Shown here one piece after another: positions 33,792 through 43,342 of a stretch of DNA of 43,413 nt; the stretch's first letter is position 1, and every line of letters begins with the position of its first letter. Origin of the DNA: UBA2653 sp964572685 (lineage in GTDB: Bacteria; Pseudomonadota; Gammaproteobacteria; Legionellales; Legionellaceae); assembly GCA_964572685.1 (NCBI GenBank), contig CAZNFJ010000014.1, forward strand, positions 1 to 43,413. The letters are read 5' to 3'. The notes under the pieces were generated by a model. That model ran no database searches, was not told the DNA's origin, and saw only the letters and a list, made by a program, of their open reading frames with translations. A program made the translations under genes and the position numbers.

Positions 33792-34088
33792 ATGGACGCT
33801 GAAAAAAAATGTTGTAATGTACTCGATTATGTCAAATGTAAAAAAATCGAAATTTTTGGTTTTATTATGGTTTTGCTCGCTTCGATTGCTACGCTATTAT
33901 CCTTTAGTGGTTTGGGATTATTAGGCATGCTATTGGTAGGCTGGGGGCTGATAACCCGTCGTTGCTGTTTCAAATGTCGATGCTGTTGTAATTCACCCAG
34001 TACTGACTCAAGCATGTGTTCAACCGAGAGTGTCTGTGATGTTGAGAAGCCTGTTAAAAAAACCGTATCAAAAGCTAAAAAAGCTTAA
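33792..34088 (+). CDS. Small Cys-rich membrane protein
   Basis: 98 residues. A cytoplasmic-type N-terminus with KCC and KCKK, two hydrophobic segments close together (about 22-55, FGFIMVLLASIATLLSF then GLGLLGMLLVGWGLI), a cluster RRCCFKCRCCC at about 57-67, and a Lys-rich tail. Eleven or more cysteines is high for a 98-residue protein and hints at metal binding or lipid modification. No family recognised. It overlaps the chagasin-like gene by 50 bp. Confidence 0.65.
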   Translation: MDAEKKCCNVLDYVKCKKIEIFGFIMVLLASIATLLSFSGLGLLGMLLVGWGLITRRCCFKCRCCCNSPSTDSSMCSTESVCDVEKPVKKTVSKAKKA

Positions 34089-34440
34089 GATTATTTGTAT
34101 CATTGCTTTCTCTGGCATACTTTTTCCAGCATGGGGTGTTGAAAATCCTATGCTGGTTTTCGTACCAAAAGAAAAAAAAATTATTTCCTTTGAGTTGCCG
34201 TCCAATCCAGCTACCGGTTATCGTTGGCAGGTGGTGCAATATGATAAAACACTTCTTGATTACGTGAAAACAGAGTATCAAGCAAAAAATCCGCAGCTGA
34301 TAGGCGGTGGCGGTGTCGAAAAGTTTTATTTTAAAAAGAAAGATAATAAGACATTCAAAACCCAGATTTCGCTGCAATATGCACGTAGTTGGGAAAAAAA
34401 ATCAGTTCAAACACAAATTGTTAAAATATCCATAAATTAA
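34039..34440 (+). CDS. Exported chagasin-family (I42) cysteine-protease inhibitor
   Basis: 133 residues from ATG 34039, which has GAGAG eight bases upstream; a GTG at 34030 is possible. A basic N-terminus and hydrophobic segment (16-32) form a signal peptide or anchor. The three inhibitor loops of chagasin are visible: NPATGYRW (56-63, family NPTTGY.W), GGGGVEKFYF (89-98), and RSW (116-118, family RPW). Chagasins block papain-type cysteine proteases; in host-associated bacteria they may protect against host cathepsins, which is inference. It overlaps the small Cys-rich membrane gene. Confidence 0.85.
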   Translation: MLRSLLKKPYQKLKKLKIICIIAFSGILFPAWGVENPMLVFVPKEKKIISFELPSNPATGYRWQVVQYDKTLLDYVKTEYQAKNPQLIGGGGVEKFYFKKKDNKTFKTQISLQYARSWEKKSVQTQIVKISIN

Positions 34441-34491
34441 TGCGTGAATTTTATTATTATTCAAGTTAAAATCTTTTTATGTTTAAGAATA

Positions 34492-34830
34492 ATGAAGATT
34501 CCCATGATTCGTATTGTTATTTTATTGAGTTTATTGAGTCCAGTTGTATTTAGTGCTGAAGTCATTGATCCACAAAAATTACTCACAGAATGGCAGATTT
34601 GTCAGTTTGAGGAATCCTCTAGTCAAAAGTGTCTTGATTTGCGCCCAAGCATGCTAGCATTACATGATAATGTAGAACTCATACAATCCTATCCTCAGCA
34701 AATGGGTTTATCTATCATGGACCTGCAGGTTAAATTATCTCAAAATCCTTCGACATCAGAACGTACCGCTTTGGAGCAAGATCTTGGGCAAAAATTGGCA
34801 ACAGTGGGGTGGTTGGAGTCACCAAAATAA
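34492..34830 (+). CDS. Exported small protein of unknown function
   Basis: 112 residues from ATG 34492; ATG 34504 and a GTG at 34444 are alternatives. A signal peptide ends near VFSA/EV. The mature part is about 85 residues with two cysteines (QICQFEE and KCLDLR), probably disulfide-bonded, and is mostly helical. I do not recognise a family. Its stop overlaps the surE start (TAATG), so it may be translated together with surE. Confidence 0.6.
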   Translation: MKIPMIRIVILLSLLSPVVFSAEVIDPQKLLTEWQICQFEESSSQKCLDLRPSMLALHDNVELIQSYPQQMGLSIMDLQVKLSQNPSTSERTALEQDLGQKLATVGWLESPK

Positions 34831-35579
34831 TGTTGAAAATACTCATTACCAATGATGATGGTTTTTTAGCACCGGGATTACTAGCTCTTCGTGATGCACT
34901 GTCTGCGATAGCTCAGGTTATTGTTATTGCCCCTGAAGTTGATGGTAGCGGATTTAGTAGCTCTTTAACTTTAAACAATCCTTTTCGTTTGTTTGAAATA
35001 GATAAAAATTATTATGCTTTAAGAGGGACTCCAGCAGATTGTGTACATGCCGCTTTAGCTGGTTTGTTGTCTTTTAAACCCGACATGGTGATTTCAGGTA
35101 TCAATAATTCGCCTAACATGGGTGATGATATTATCTACTCGGGAACTGTCGCTGCTGCTTATGAAGGGCGTTTTCTAAGCTATCCCTCTCTTGCTTTATC
35201 TATGGTTTCAAATGATGAAAATCCTAATTATGATACAGGCACTCAAGTGTGCATCCAAATTATTGAACAACTTTTGAAGAAAGCTTATCGTCATTATGGT
35301 GTTTTAAACGTCAATATTCCAGATGTTGACTATCATGATTTGAAGGGCATGCGCATTACCAAAGTAGGACGGAGAGATGTGCCTTGTCATGTTCAAAGAG
35401 GCGTTGATCCACGTGGGCGAGAATACTATTGGATGGGCGCGCGAGGAAAACCACTCAATGCCGATGATGAACAAACAGATTTTTACGCAACGCATCGTGG
35501 GTATGTTTCCATCAGCCCTTTGTCTTTGGAGTTTACCGACCACCAGCATTTTGACAAAATGATGGGATTATTCACTTAA
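34830..35579 (+). CDS. surE: 5'/3'-nucleotidase SurE
   Basis: 249 residues from ATG 34830 (MLKILITNDDGF), overlapping the previous stop. It is a metal-dependent phosphatase of nucleoside monophosphates, linked to stationary-phase survival. Metal ligands D9 and D10 lie in TNDDG, Ser at SGFSSSLT, and Asn in SGINNSPNMGDD. The RGTPADCVHAAL segment is typical. It starts the block surE-YqaA/DedA-nlpD-rpoS; the pcm gene that often follows surE is missing here. Confidence 0.95.
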   Translation: MLKILITNDDGFLAPGLLALRDALSAIAQVIVIAPEVDGSGFSSSLTLNNPFRLFEIDKNYYALRGTPADCVHAALAGLLSFKPDMVISGINNSPNMGDDIIYSGTVAAAYEGRFLSYPSLALSMVSNDENPNYDTGTQVCIQIIEQLLKKAYRHYGVLNVNIPDVDYHDLKGMRITKVGRRDVPCHVQRGVDPRGREYYWMGARGKPLNADDEQTDFYATHRGYVSISPLSLEFTDHQHFDKMMGLFT

Positions 35580-35587
35580 GGAAATTT

Positions 35588-36166
35588 ATGTTTCAACAAA
35601 TGTATCAATTTACCCTGCGCTGGTCTTCTCATCGCTTAGCGCCATGGTACCTAGGGTTAGTCGCTTTTATTGAGTCTTCTTTTTTCCCTATTCCTCCTGA
35701 TGTGATGCTAATCCCCATGGGGCTTGCAAATCCAAAATCTGCCTGGCGTTTTGCATTTATTGCAACTTTGTTTTCAGTGTTGGGTGGTATGTTTGGTTAT
35801 ACCATCGGTTATTTCTTGTTTGATTTAATTCATCCTTGGTTAGTCAAATCTACTTTTAATCAAGCATATTTAACGGTCAATGAATGGTTTAAGCATTATG
35901 GTGTTTGGGCGGTGATTGTTGCTGGATTTACCCCTATCCCTTATAAAATATTTACCATAGGCGCAGGTGCTGCGCAAATGCCATTTATTTCATTTGTCAT
36001 CGGTTCAATTATAGGGCGTGGGATGCGTTTTTATCTCGTATCCACTTTATTTTATTTCTTTGGTGAGCGCTTAGAAAAAGAAATCTTTAAATGGATTGAT
36101 TTGATTGCCTGGGGCGGTTTAGCGATGATCATGCTCGCTTATGGGGCATACCGTGTCTTGGAATAA
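35588..36166 (+). CDS. YqaA/DedA-family membrane protein
   Basis: 192 residues with about four to five membrane segments. The DedA-type features are FIESSFFPIPPDVMLIPMGLA (27-47) and GFTPIPYKIFTIGAGAAQMP (about 118-137), including the E...P and the proline/basic positions thought to work in proton-driven lipid transport. The family includes undecaprenyl-phosphate and phospholipid flippases. It begins 8 bp after surE and overlaps nlpD. The YqaA branch fits its genomic position before nlpD-rpoS. Confidence 0.87.
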   Translation: MFQQMYQFTLRWSSHRLAPWYLGLVAFIESSFFPIPPDVMLIPMGLANPKSAWRFAFIATLFSVLGGMFGYTIGYFLFDLIHPWLVKSTFNQAYLTVNEWFKHYGVWAVIVAGFTPIPYKIFTIGAGAAQMPFISFVIGSIIGRGMRFYLVSTLFYFFGERLEKEIFKWIDLIAWGGLAMIMLAYGAYRVLE

Positions 36167-36827
36167 ATATCTTTTTTATACGAGCGTGTCTTTGCTATTG
36201 GCAGGATGTGAAAGTACTGTTCAAGCGCCTGTTGAAGAATTACGACCGCAATTTTCAATGAATCATGCCAATGCTTCGTATACCGTTCGACCGGGTGATA
36301 CGCTTTTTGCAATTGCATTTTTGTTCGATCAAAATGTCGAGCAATTGGCGCGCCTTAATCATTTGAGTTATCCGTATCGACTCCGTACTGGGCAGGTTAT
36401 TCGTTTGACGTCTCATGTCACTCGAGCGGTACAACATGTTCAAGCATCGATGCCAAGATTAATTTCGCGTGGAGCTTGGGCATGGCCGGCTCAGGGTAGA
36501 ATCAAACCTTACGCCCAAAATCCTATAGAATCAAAAGGTCTTAATATTTTAGGAACCTATGGCCAGACAATCACAGCCGCGCAATCGGGTGTGGTTGCTT
36601 ATGCCGGCAATGGTCTTCCTGGTTATGGTTTATTAATTCTAATTAAACATGAGCATGAATATTTAACTGCGTATGCTTTTAACGCTAAAATTTTTGTGAA
36701 AGAAGGGCTGATGGTTCAAAAAGGGCAGCGTATTGCCAGCATGGGATATATGAGTCCAGGAATTGCAGGACTTCATTTTGAAATCCGTTATCGCGGTGTT
36801 GCCCTTGCTCCACGAAAATTTTTATAA
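36153..36827 (+). CDS. nlpD: NlpD-like lipoprotein with LysM and LytM (M23) domains
   Basis: About 224 residues from GTG 36153 with GGGG six bases upstream; ATG 36141 in the same frame is the alternative. A lipobox LLLAGC (C at residue 18-19) makes it an outer-membrane lipoprotein. A LysM domain (ASYTVRPGDTLFAIAF to TGQVIRL, about 42-85) binds peptidoglycan. The C-terminal M23-like domain (about 115-224) retains GLHFEIRY but not the first zinc-ligand H...D set (KGLNILGTYG), so it is probably non-catalytic like E. coli NlpD, which activates amidases. It is shorter than E. coli NlpD and lies next to rpoS as expected. Confidence 0.9.
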   Translation: MSWNKYLFYTSVSLLLAGCESTVQAPVEELRPQFSMNHANASYTVRPGDTLFAIAFLFDQNVEQLARLNHLSYPYRLRTGQVIRLTSHVTRAVQHVQASMPRLISRGAWAWPAQGRIKPYAQNPIESKGLNILGTYGQTITAAQSGVVAYAGNGLPGYGLLILIKHEHEYLTAYAFNAKIFVKEGLMVQKGQRIASMGYMSPGIAGLHFEIRYRGVALAPRKFL

Positions 36828-36864
36828 GAATGTATTAATAGCATTATCTATAAGGTATTTAACA

Positions 36865-37341
36865 TATGAACAAACTATTAAATATGCATCCCGTGCATTA
36901 TATTTAAATTAAATATCAAAACCATTTTCGGGCTGAGTCCCAAAGAAGAAGCGGCTGTTGTTTGTGTTTTTTTTCTTATTCTTATTCTTTAGAAATAACT
37001 AAGCCAATAATCAATTAATCCTCCATTTTTTAAACCAGCTAGAAGAAATTAACAAAAAATTTCAGGAGAAACTTCAAAATGGATCTGTAAAAGTTTATGG
37101 AAAAAAATTGGAAATAAATATTAATACAGTTGATAGGATACATACTGTAGGACAACTAGAAGCAAAAGAGCACGCTGTAATCCAAATCGTAATTTTAATC
37201 GCATTTACATTATCTCATCCCGATATTCGAAATTTAAATGGTTTTCAGTCTTTTCTTTTAGAATTACAAACCGAAATGATAGTCGCGTATGAGTTAGAGG
37301 GTAGAATAAATAATATGATATCGGTTTGCATGCATAGGTAA
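36865..37341 (+). pseudogene. Decayed gene of unknown function between nlpD and rpoS
   Basis: The roughly 700-bp gap before rpoS has no intact gene. A frame with TIFGLSPKEEAAVVCVFF ends at about 36993. A second frame is open from 37003 to a stop at 37341 (112 codons: LNQLEEINKKFQEKLQNGSV, then a hydrophobic IVILIAFTLS) but lacks a normal start codon with ribosome site. The two could be one broken protein. No family recognised. An ATG at 36865 gives only 13 codons. In many gammaproteobacteria the main rpoS promoter lies inside nlpD; here inserted or decayed DNA separates the two. Confidence 0.45.
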
Positions 37342-37462
37342 GAATAATATCTTTTAAAAGTATTGTATTGAATTTACCCTCCCCCTCGAAGGTTTTTAAC
37401 ATGCGCGCTTTTAAACAGTTGGTGCAAACAGTATCAAGATTTGATAATATCTTTGAAAAATA

Positions 37463-37491
37463 TTGACGATTTGGATTTTCTGGCTCACAAT
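37463..37491 (+). promoter_or_regulatory. Candidate rpoS promoter
   Basis: TTGACG (37463-37468), a 17-bp spacer and CACAAT (37486-37491), about 48 bp before the rpoS ATG. The -10 matches 4 of 6 positions only. Confidence 0.35.
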
Positions 37492-37538
37492 AAAATCATG
37501 TGAGTTTTGGTTGAACATCTTTTAAAAGGACTTGATTC

Positions 37539-38537
37539 ATGTCTTCATCAAAATCCAACTCTTTAGATACGCATCAAAAATCTAGCATTGAGCTTGATTT
37601 AGATATCGATGATTCAGCTTTGTCTGAAGAAGATTTAAAAGAAGAGGCGGTTGAACAAGAAGCCGAGGTAGAAAATTTATTTGTTCATACCACATTAGAA
37701 CATTCTAATGACGCCACTCAAATCTATTTGAATGAAATTGGCTTTTCTCCTTTATTGTCAGCAGAAGAGGAAATTCATTTTGCAACATTGGCTTTAAAAG
37801 GAAATGTCGCCGCTAGAAAACGCATGATTGAATCTAATTTACGCTTGGTGGTGAAGATTTCAAGACGCTATTTAAATCGTGGATTGCCTTTATTGGATTT
37901 GATCGAAGAAGGTAACTTAGGATTAATGCGTGCGGTAGAAAAATTTGATCCCAAGCGTGGATTTCGCTTTTCAACTTATGCCACTTGGTGGATTCGGCAA
38001 ACCATCGAACGTGCATTAATGAATCAAACACGTACCATTCGATTACCCATCCATGTGGTTAAAGAGCTCAATGTTTATCTTCGCGCGGCACGTCAATTAA
38101 CGCAGAAATTAGATCACGAACCCAGTCCTGACGAAATTGCACAAATGCTTGATGTTCCGATTGAAGATGTGGAAAAAATGCTTGGGTTAAATGAAAAGAT
38201 GTCTTCTATGGACTCACCTATCGGTTTTGAGGAAGGCAAATCCTTGCTAGATACACTGGCAGATGAAAAGTCCGCAAATCCTGCTGATATTTTAACGGAT
38301 GCAAGTTTACATGAACAATTGGATTTATTCCTTGACCATTTAACAGAAAACCAACAAGAAGTATTATCTCGTCGATTTGGCTTAAGAGGCTTTGAAAAAT
38401 CCACTTTAGAAGAGATCGGTAAAGAAATTAATCTCACACGTGAGCGTGTTCGACAAATTCAAATTGAAGCCTTAAAAACACTAAGAGGTCTTCTAGAGAA
38501 GCAAGGACTTAACCAAGAAGATATTTTTGCGCCGTAA
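37539..38537 (+). CDS. rpoS: Stationary-phase sigma factor RpoS
   Basis: 332 residues. Acidic N-terminal tail (1-55), region 1.2 (DATQIYLNEIGFSPLLSAEEE), region 2 (NLRLVVKISRRYLNRGLPLLDLIEEGNLGLMRAVEKFDP, then FRFSTYATWWIRQTIERA), region 3, and region 4 (RFGL, LEEIGKEINLTRERVRQIQ). It directs RNA polymerase in stationary phase and stress; in Legionella it controls the transmissive phase. Preceded by AAAAGGA and located after surE-YqaA-nlpD as in related bacteria. Length and missing region 1.1 distinguish it from RpoD. Confidence 0.95.
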   Translation: MSSSKSNSLDTHQKSSIELDLDIDDSALSEEDLKEEAVEQEAEVENLFVHTTLEHSNDATQIYLNEIGFSPLLSAEEEIHFATLALKGNVAARKRMIESNLRLVVKISRRYLNRGLPLLDLIEEGNLGLMRAVEKFDPKRGFRFSTYATWWIRQTIERALMNQTRTIRLPIHVVKELNVYLRAARQLTQKLDHEPSPDEIAQMLDVPIEDVEKMLGLNEKMSSMDSPIGFEEGKSLLDTLADEKSANPADILTDASLHEQLDLFLDHLTENQQEVLSRRFGLRGFEKSTLEEIGKEINLTRERVRQIQIEALKTLRGLLEKQGLNQEDIFAP

Positions 38538-38547
38538 AGGCGCAAAA
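38525..38547. other. Perfect hairpin between rpoS and the SNF2 helicase gene
   Basis: TTTTGCGCC (38525-38533) and GGCGCAAAA (38539-38547) form a 9-bp stem around the rpoS stop codon. The T and A runs are on the wrong sides for a canonical intrinsic terminator, but a convergent-gene position fits transcription termination or RNA 3'-end stabilisation. Confidence 0.5.
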
Positions 38548-41500
38548 TTAAATCTGTGCAAATAAATCTTTGATTTCACTTTCAGAAATGCCAAATTTAG
38601 CATTGGTTTGATGTTCTAAAACACCTTGAATAAGTTGATTTTTTCGCTCCTGCATCAAAAGAATTTTATCTTCAATGGTATCTTTGGCAACAAGCTTGTA
38701 AACCATGACTTGTTTATTTTGACCGATACGATAAGCTCTATCAGTTGCCTGATTTTCAGCAGCAGGATTCCACCAAGGATCATAGTGAATGACGGTATCA
38801 GCGGCAGTCAGATTAAGTCCCACACCACCTGCTTTTAAACTGATTAAAAATACCGGAACATCACCTTCCTGGAAAGCTTGAACAACTTCTTGTCTTTTTT
38901 TCGTTTGCCCAGTTAATTTCACGTAGGCAATGTTTTTTTCATGAAAAGTATCTTCAATGAGTTTGAGCATCTCGGTAAATTGCGAAAAAATAAGAATGCG
39001 GCGATTTTCTTGTATCAACGTTTGTGTCAGATCAGACAACTCATCAAGCTTTGCAGACTCTATTTTTTTACTAAGTTTGGCGCTTTTTACAAGACGTGGA
39101 TCACAGCAGACTTGTCTTAGCTTTAATAAAGCATCTAGAATGATAATATGACTTTTTGCAAGCCCGTGACGTGAAATTTCATCTTGAATTTTATCTTGCA
39201 TGGAAATTCGAATGGTTTCATACAGGTCTCTTTGTTTTCCAGAAAGTTCAACATAACGAATCATTTCAGTTTTTTCAGGCAATTCTTTGGCGACAAGCGC
39301 CTTGGTTCTTCTTAAAATAAATGGCTTGATTATTTTTTGTAATCGTTGGTGACATTCAACATCGCCATTTTTTTCAATGGGATTTCTGAAATGTTTATTA
39401 AAAGATTTAATGTCTCCAAGGAGTCCTGGCATTAGAAAATGAAACTGTGACCAAAGTTCACCTAAATGGTTTTCCATGGGTGTTCCTGTTAAACAGATTC
39501 TATGTTTTGCTTGAAGTTGGAGGGCTATTTGGGTAGTTAAGGTGTTTGCGTTTTTAATACATTGTGCTTCATCTAGGATTAAAAGATGAAATTGATGTTG
39601 TAATAATATCTCTTTATCTCTCACAATTAAGGGATAGGTGGTTAAAATCAAATCTTGATGAATGATATCGTTGAAAAGATTTTTTCTATCATTGCCATAT
39701 AAGGTCAGCACTTTTAAATCAGGTGCAAATTTTTTGGATTCCATCTGCCAATTAAACATAAGACTGGTTGGGGCAATCACAAGACAAGGTGTTTTTAGCC
39801 GCCCCTCTTCTTTTTCTTTACAAATATGGGCAAGCGCTTGAATGGTTTTTCCAAGTCCCATATCATCAGCAAGAATTCCTCCGAGTTCATATGATCTCAA
39901 AAACTGAAGCCAATTGAGTCCATCTTGTTGATAGGGGCGTAATGTAGCAGTGAATCCAACAGACGGGGTGATATGTTCAATACCCCTAAATTCAGATAGT
40001 CGTTGTCCTAAATCAAGAATTTTTTCCCCACCAAACCATCTTAATTGAGTCGAACCTAAAGAGGCTTCTAATTCTATTAGTCGTGAAGCATGGTATTTGG
40101 ATAATTGTAATTGCTTGTCTTTAGATTGATTAAATTGGTTCAGGTGAATTAAAGTTTCAATAATAGGTTTTAATCGAGAAGACTCGAAAGGTATAAATTC
40201 ATGGTCTGAAATTTTGAGATAGAAAGTTTCTTCATTATCTAAATCAGAAAGTTTATGGTTTTGTAAAAAAGAATAAAGAATTGGTAATAGATTGACTTTA
40301 TTACCATTTATTTCAATCCCCAATTCTAGATTAAACCAATCGTGAGATGTATCTTCTTGAATCTGACTGTACCAGTGTTCCTGATTGTCGATTAAGTGGT
40401 AAGGATAATTTTCTGCATATTCAATCCGCCAGCCTAATTGGATGAGCTTAGGGACAACGTATTTAGTGATTTCAAACTGAACATCAGCTTGAAAATCGAG
40501 TGAATAAAAATGACTATATTTTTTTTGAGGTTTTGGCAAATTATAGATCTCGTCCATGAGAGGGATTTTAAATTGCTCTAAGATAGCACGCGCTTTTGTC
40601 TCAGCGGCGCTGTTTCTGGTGATGTGAGTTAAAAGATGCTCTTCCTTGATTTGTATGGTTGATTCACGCATATTCCATGGAATTAGGTGACCTTGGTAAT
40701 CAAAGCAAAGTTCCCCCATGATCATTTCAATAGTCTCTTTGTAGCCATATTCCCTGATTTGATGTTGTTCAGTAAATATTTTAAAGCAAGGAATGGGCAT
40801 GACATGATCAAGTGTTTTTTCTTCTATTTTTTCAGGCATTGGAACATATTGGTCCAGTTTTTCTTTTTGTAAAAATGTTTGAAGTGCAGTAATATGTGCA
40901 TTTTTTACAGGAGGCATGAGCAATAATTCTTGAAGAACATGTTTTGGGATATGATGCTCTACCATGCCGACTTGATGAAGATTTAAGTCGACATACCAAA
41001 GTTTATCGATGGTGAAATATTGATAGTTTCTGTCGTTGGAAAAAATTTGAAGTTCTATATCACCATTGGCTTGCCGATGCCACTTTAATTGCAGAGGAAT
41101 GGAGGAGCCCATCGTAAGTGGATGTTTAAAATCTTTATTCCAAAAACATTTATTCGTGTTCAATAATTTGGTTAAAATATTTTCATCAAAAACGGTTTTG
41201 AGTGTATAGCCATCCATGGTGTAGTCCCGGGATAGCTTTTTTCCAGTTTCTAAATTGGCAATGAGTAATTTTTCTTGTTCCTCCAGATGTGTTTGAGCTG
41301 TAGCGGCAGTAAAACTATACCGTTTTGACGCACCTAACCCCCCGGTTTTTAAATGACGAATCAGTAAAAGCTCAATTTCAATATGTGCAGCGGGGCTTTT
41401 AATTTTTTTATTAAAGGAAAAGTATAGGCCATGAGAAGTGTCGATGGATGGCGAGATGCTACTTTCTTTTTGGCTTCTTTGCACTCGATGCATCCAAGAG

Positions 41501-41847
41501 TTGAGATAGTCTGGAAATTCGTTTTCAGGGTAGGGGGCTTCCTCTGTAGAAGATAAATAATCTAGGATGGTCGCTAAAATATGCTTACAGTTGACTCCAA
41601 CTGGGCATCCACATAAAGCATTGAGACGGATGCCTTTTGTTGGACTTATTTCAAAACTAATATTGGTGATGTAATCGTTGTTATGAGAGCCTTTAACCAC
41701 TGATACGAGTTTTAATTGCTTATCATCAAGCTGGGTGACCTTACAATCCATTACTTTATCATCGTGAAAATAAGCAAGCGCTCTTTTATATACCGTCGGT
41801 GAGAAGACTTTTTGCCAATTAATAGTTTGAAGTTGTTTTTTTAACAT
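38548..41847 (-). CDS. SNF2-family DNA helicase/translocase with SWIM zinc finger
   Basis: 1099 residues. N-terminal SWIM zinc motif C79-G-C81...C87-K-H89, a large middle region (about 100-600) without recognised motifs, then the SNF2 ATPase: motif I DDMGLGKT (about 660), Ia APTSLMFNW, II LILDEAQCIKN, III LTGTPMENHLGELW, V VFLISLKAGGVGLNLTAADTV and VI ATDRAYRIGQ. This is the bacterial SWIM-SNF2 type related to HepA/RapA; these proteins remodel DNA-protein or RNA polymerase complexes, and their cellular role is poorly defined. Length is usual for the type. It is convergent with rpoS. Confidence 0.92.
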   Translation of the reverse strand: MLKKQLQTINWQKVFSPTVYKRALAYFHDDKVMDCKVTQLDDKQLKLVSVVKGSHNNDYITNISFEISPTKGIRLNALCGCPVGVNCKHILATILDYLSSTEEAPYPENEFPDYLNSWMHRVQRSQKESSISPSIDTSHGLYFSFNKKIKSPAAHIEIELLLIRHLKTGGLGASKRYSFTAATAQTHLEEQEKLLIANLETGKKLSRDYTMDGYTLKTVFDENILTKLLNTNKCFWNKDFKHPLTMGSSIPLQLKWHRQANGDIELQIFSNDRNYQYFTIDKLWYVDLNLHQVGMVEHHIPKHVLQELLLMPPVKNAHITALQTFLQKEKLDQYVPMPEKIEEKTLDHVMPIPCFKIFTEQHQIREYGYKETIEMIMGELCFDYQGHLIPWNMRESTIQIKEEHLLTHITRNSAAETKARAILEQFKIPLMDEIYNLPKPQKKYSHFYSLDFQADVQFEITKYVVPKLIQLGWRIEYAENYPYHLIDNQEHWYSQIQEDTSHDWFNLELGIEINGNKVNLLPILYSFLQNHKLSDLDNEETFYLKISDHEFIPFESSRLKPIIETLIHLNQFNQSKDKQLQLSKYHASRLIELEASLGSTQLRWFGGEKILDLGQRLSEFRGIEHITPSVGFTATLRPYQQDGLNWLQFLRSYELGGILADDMGLGKTIQALAHICKEKEEGRLKTPCLVIAPTSLMFNWQMESKKFAPDLKVLTLYGNDRKNLFNDIIHQDLILTTYPLIVRDKEILLQHQFHLLILDEAQCIKNANTLTTQIALQLQAKHRICLTGTPMENHLGELWSQFHFLMPGLLGDIKSFNKHFRNPIEKNGDVECHQRLQKIIKPFILRRTKALVAKELPEKTEMIRYVELSGKQRDLYETIRISMQDKIQDEISRHGLAKSHIIILDALLKLRQVCCDPRLVKSAKLSKKIESAKLDELSDLTQTLIQENRRILIFSQFTEMLKLIEDTFHEKNIAYVKLTGQTKKRQEVVQAFQEGDVPVFLISLKAGGVGLNLTAADTVIHYDPWWNPAAENQATDRAYRIGQNKQVMVYKLVAKDTIEDKILLMQERKNQLIQGVLEHQTNAKFGISESEIKDLFAQI

Positions 41848-41944
41848 GATGCTCTCTAAAAAAATATTTTTTTGATTATATCAACCATCGCCATACATTT
41901 GAACCAAAAAAAAATTTTGTTTTATGATTAAATTATATTCAATT

Positions 41945-43234
41945 ATGGATGGTGTGATAGAGCTATTATCGTGGTTTATAATCAATGGTCGAAAATTACT
42001 CATTAGAGGCGCTGCCTGGACAGACTCAATGTTACTGAATGACACACAAAATCTCAAATCCGTTATGTCAAAGACATGAATTTAAATGCTATTCGTCTAG
42101 AAGGTTTGTGGGGAAATGATAAAACACTATATGAGGCCTGTGATAAAGAGGGGATTCTCATGATGATAGGTTGGAGTGGGCAATGGGAATGGCCACTGCG
42201 TGGATTGCGTAAGAGTAGTGAATGTGATTCTGTTCATGGATGTTATTTAACAGCAAAAGATGAGGATTTGATTGTGGAGTCATACAAAGATCAAATCATT
42301 TGGTTAAGAAATAGTCCTAGTGTGTTTGTTTGGATGTTGGGAAGTGATTTAAAACCAAAACCACAACTCGAAAAACGCCTGATGGCGCTCATGGATAGGG
42401 AAAATAAGGGTGTGCCTTAAGTGATTTCTGCAGCCGAGACTGATTCTGATTTGAATAAGAAGCCTTCTGGCATGAAAATGCGAGGTCCTTATATTTATGT
42501 TGCGCCTGTTTATTGGTTTTCAAATGTTGGTAGCGGTGGAGCCTTTGGGTTTAATTTGGAGACGGGGCCTGGTTCTGAAGTACCTCCATTAGAGAGTTTA
42601 CAAAAACGATTGGGAAATTCTAAAAACGATTGGCCCAATTCAAATCCCGTATGGATTTTTCATTTAGGAAACCAACCTAAATTCCAGACGCTCACATGGG
42701 GTGATGAGGCCATGGCTTTAAGATATGGGGAAGCAAAAAATCTTGAAGATTATGCAAAAAAATCACAACTCATGAATTACGAAAGTATACGTCCGATGTT
42801 TGAAGCTTTCCGTGCTTATCAATCAGGAATCCTAACTTAAACCAAGAGTCTGCTACAGGGGTATTTCAGTGGATGCTCAATGCTGCATGGCCGAAGTTTT
42901 TCTGGCAATTGTATGATTATTATTTGGTGCCCGGTGGCGCTTACTTTTCAGCGAAAAAAGCCAATCAACCGGTGCATGTCTTGTATAATTATGCCAATCA
43001 GAGCCTTTATTTGAGTAATGCAACACAACATGACCTCCAAGATTTAAAAGTAATAGCGCGTATCTGGATACGAACTCAAAAATCCTTAAAGGATATGAGT
43101 AGGATGCAAGCATGGCTGCCAATTTACAGCCATTGGATTTACCTGAAATGAGTACGCGGGTGTATTTTCCGGAGCTCATCTTACAAAATGAACATCATCA
43201 AATCATTGATCACAATGTTTATTGGTTAACGTGA
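41945..43234 (+). pseudogene. Family 2 glycoside hydrolase remnant (exo-beta-glucosaminidase/mannosidase type)
   Basis: An ATG at 41945 opens FIINGRKLLIRGAAWTDSML, the middle of a GH2 TIM barrel, so the usual 300 or more N-terminal residues are missing. A frameshift near 42050 moves to QIRYVKDMNLNAIRLEGLWG. A TAA at 42418-42420 sits where a Leu codon (TTA) would fit within P-L-VISAAETDS. GPYIYVAPVYWFS and GAFGFNLETGPGSE follow. A frameshift near 42835 leads to ATGVFQWMLNAAWP and YDYYLVPGGAYFSAKKA. Another near 43110 leads to a frame that ends NVYWLT at 43234. Order and spacing match exo-beta-D-glucosaminidase-like GH2 enzymes that act on chitosan-type sugars. It is not functional. Confidence 0.85.
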
Positions 43235-43342
43235 GTTCGATATTCAAAAAGAGTATAAGATATTGAAATAAGGGTTCTTTTTGTGATCTAATTTGGCTGA
43301 AATTCTCAGTTTTAGTCAAATTATGATTACAAAAGGACCTTT

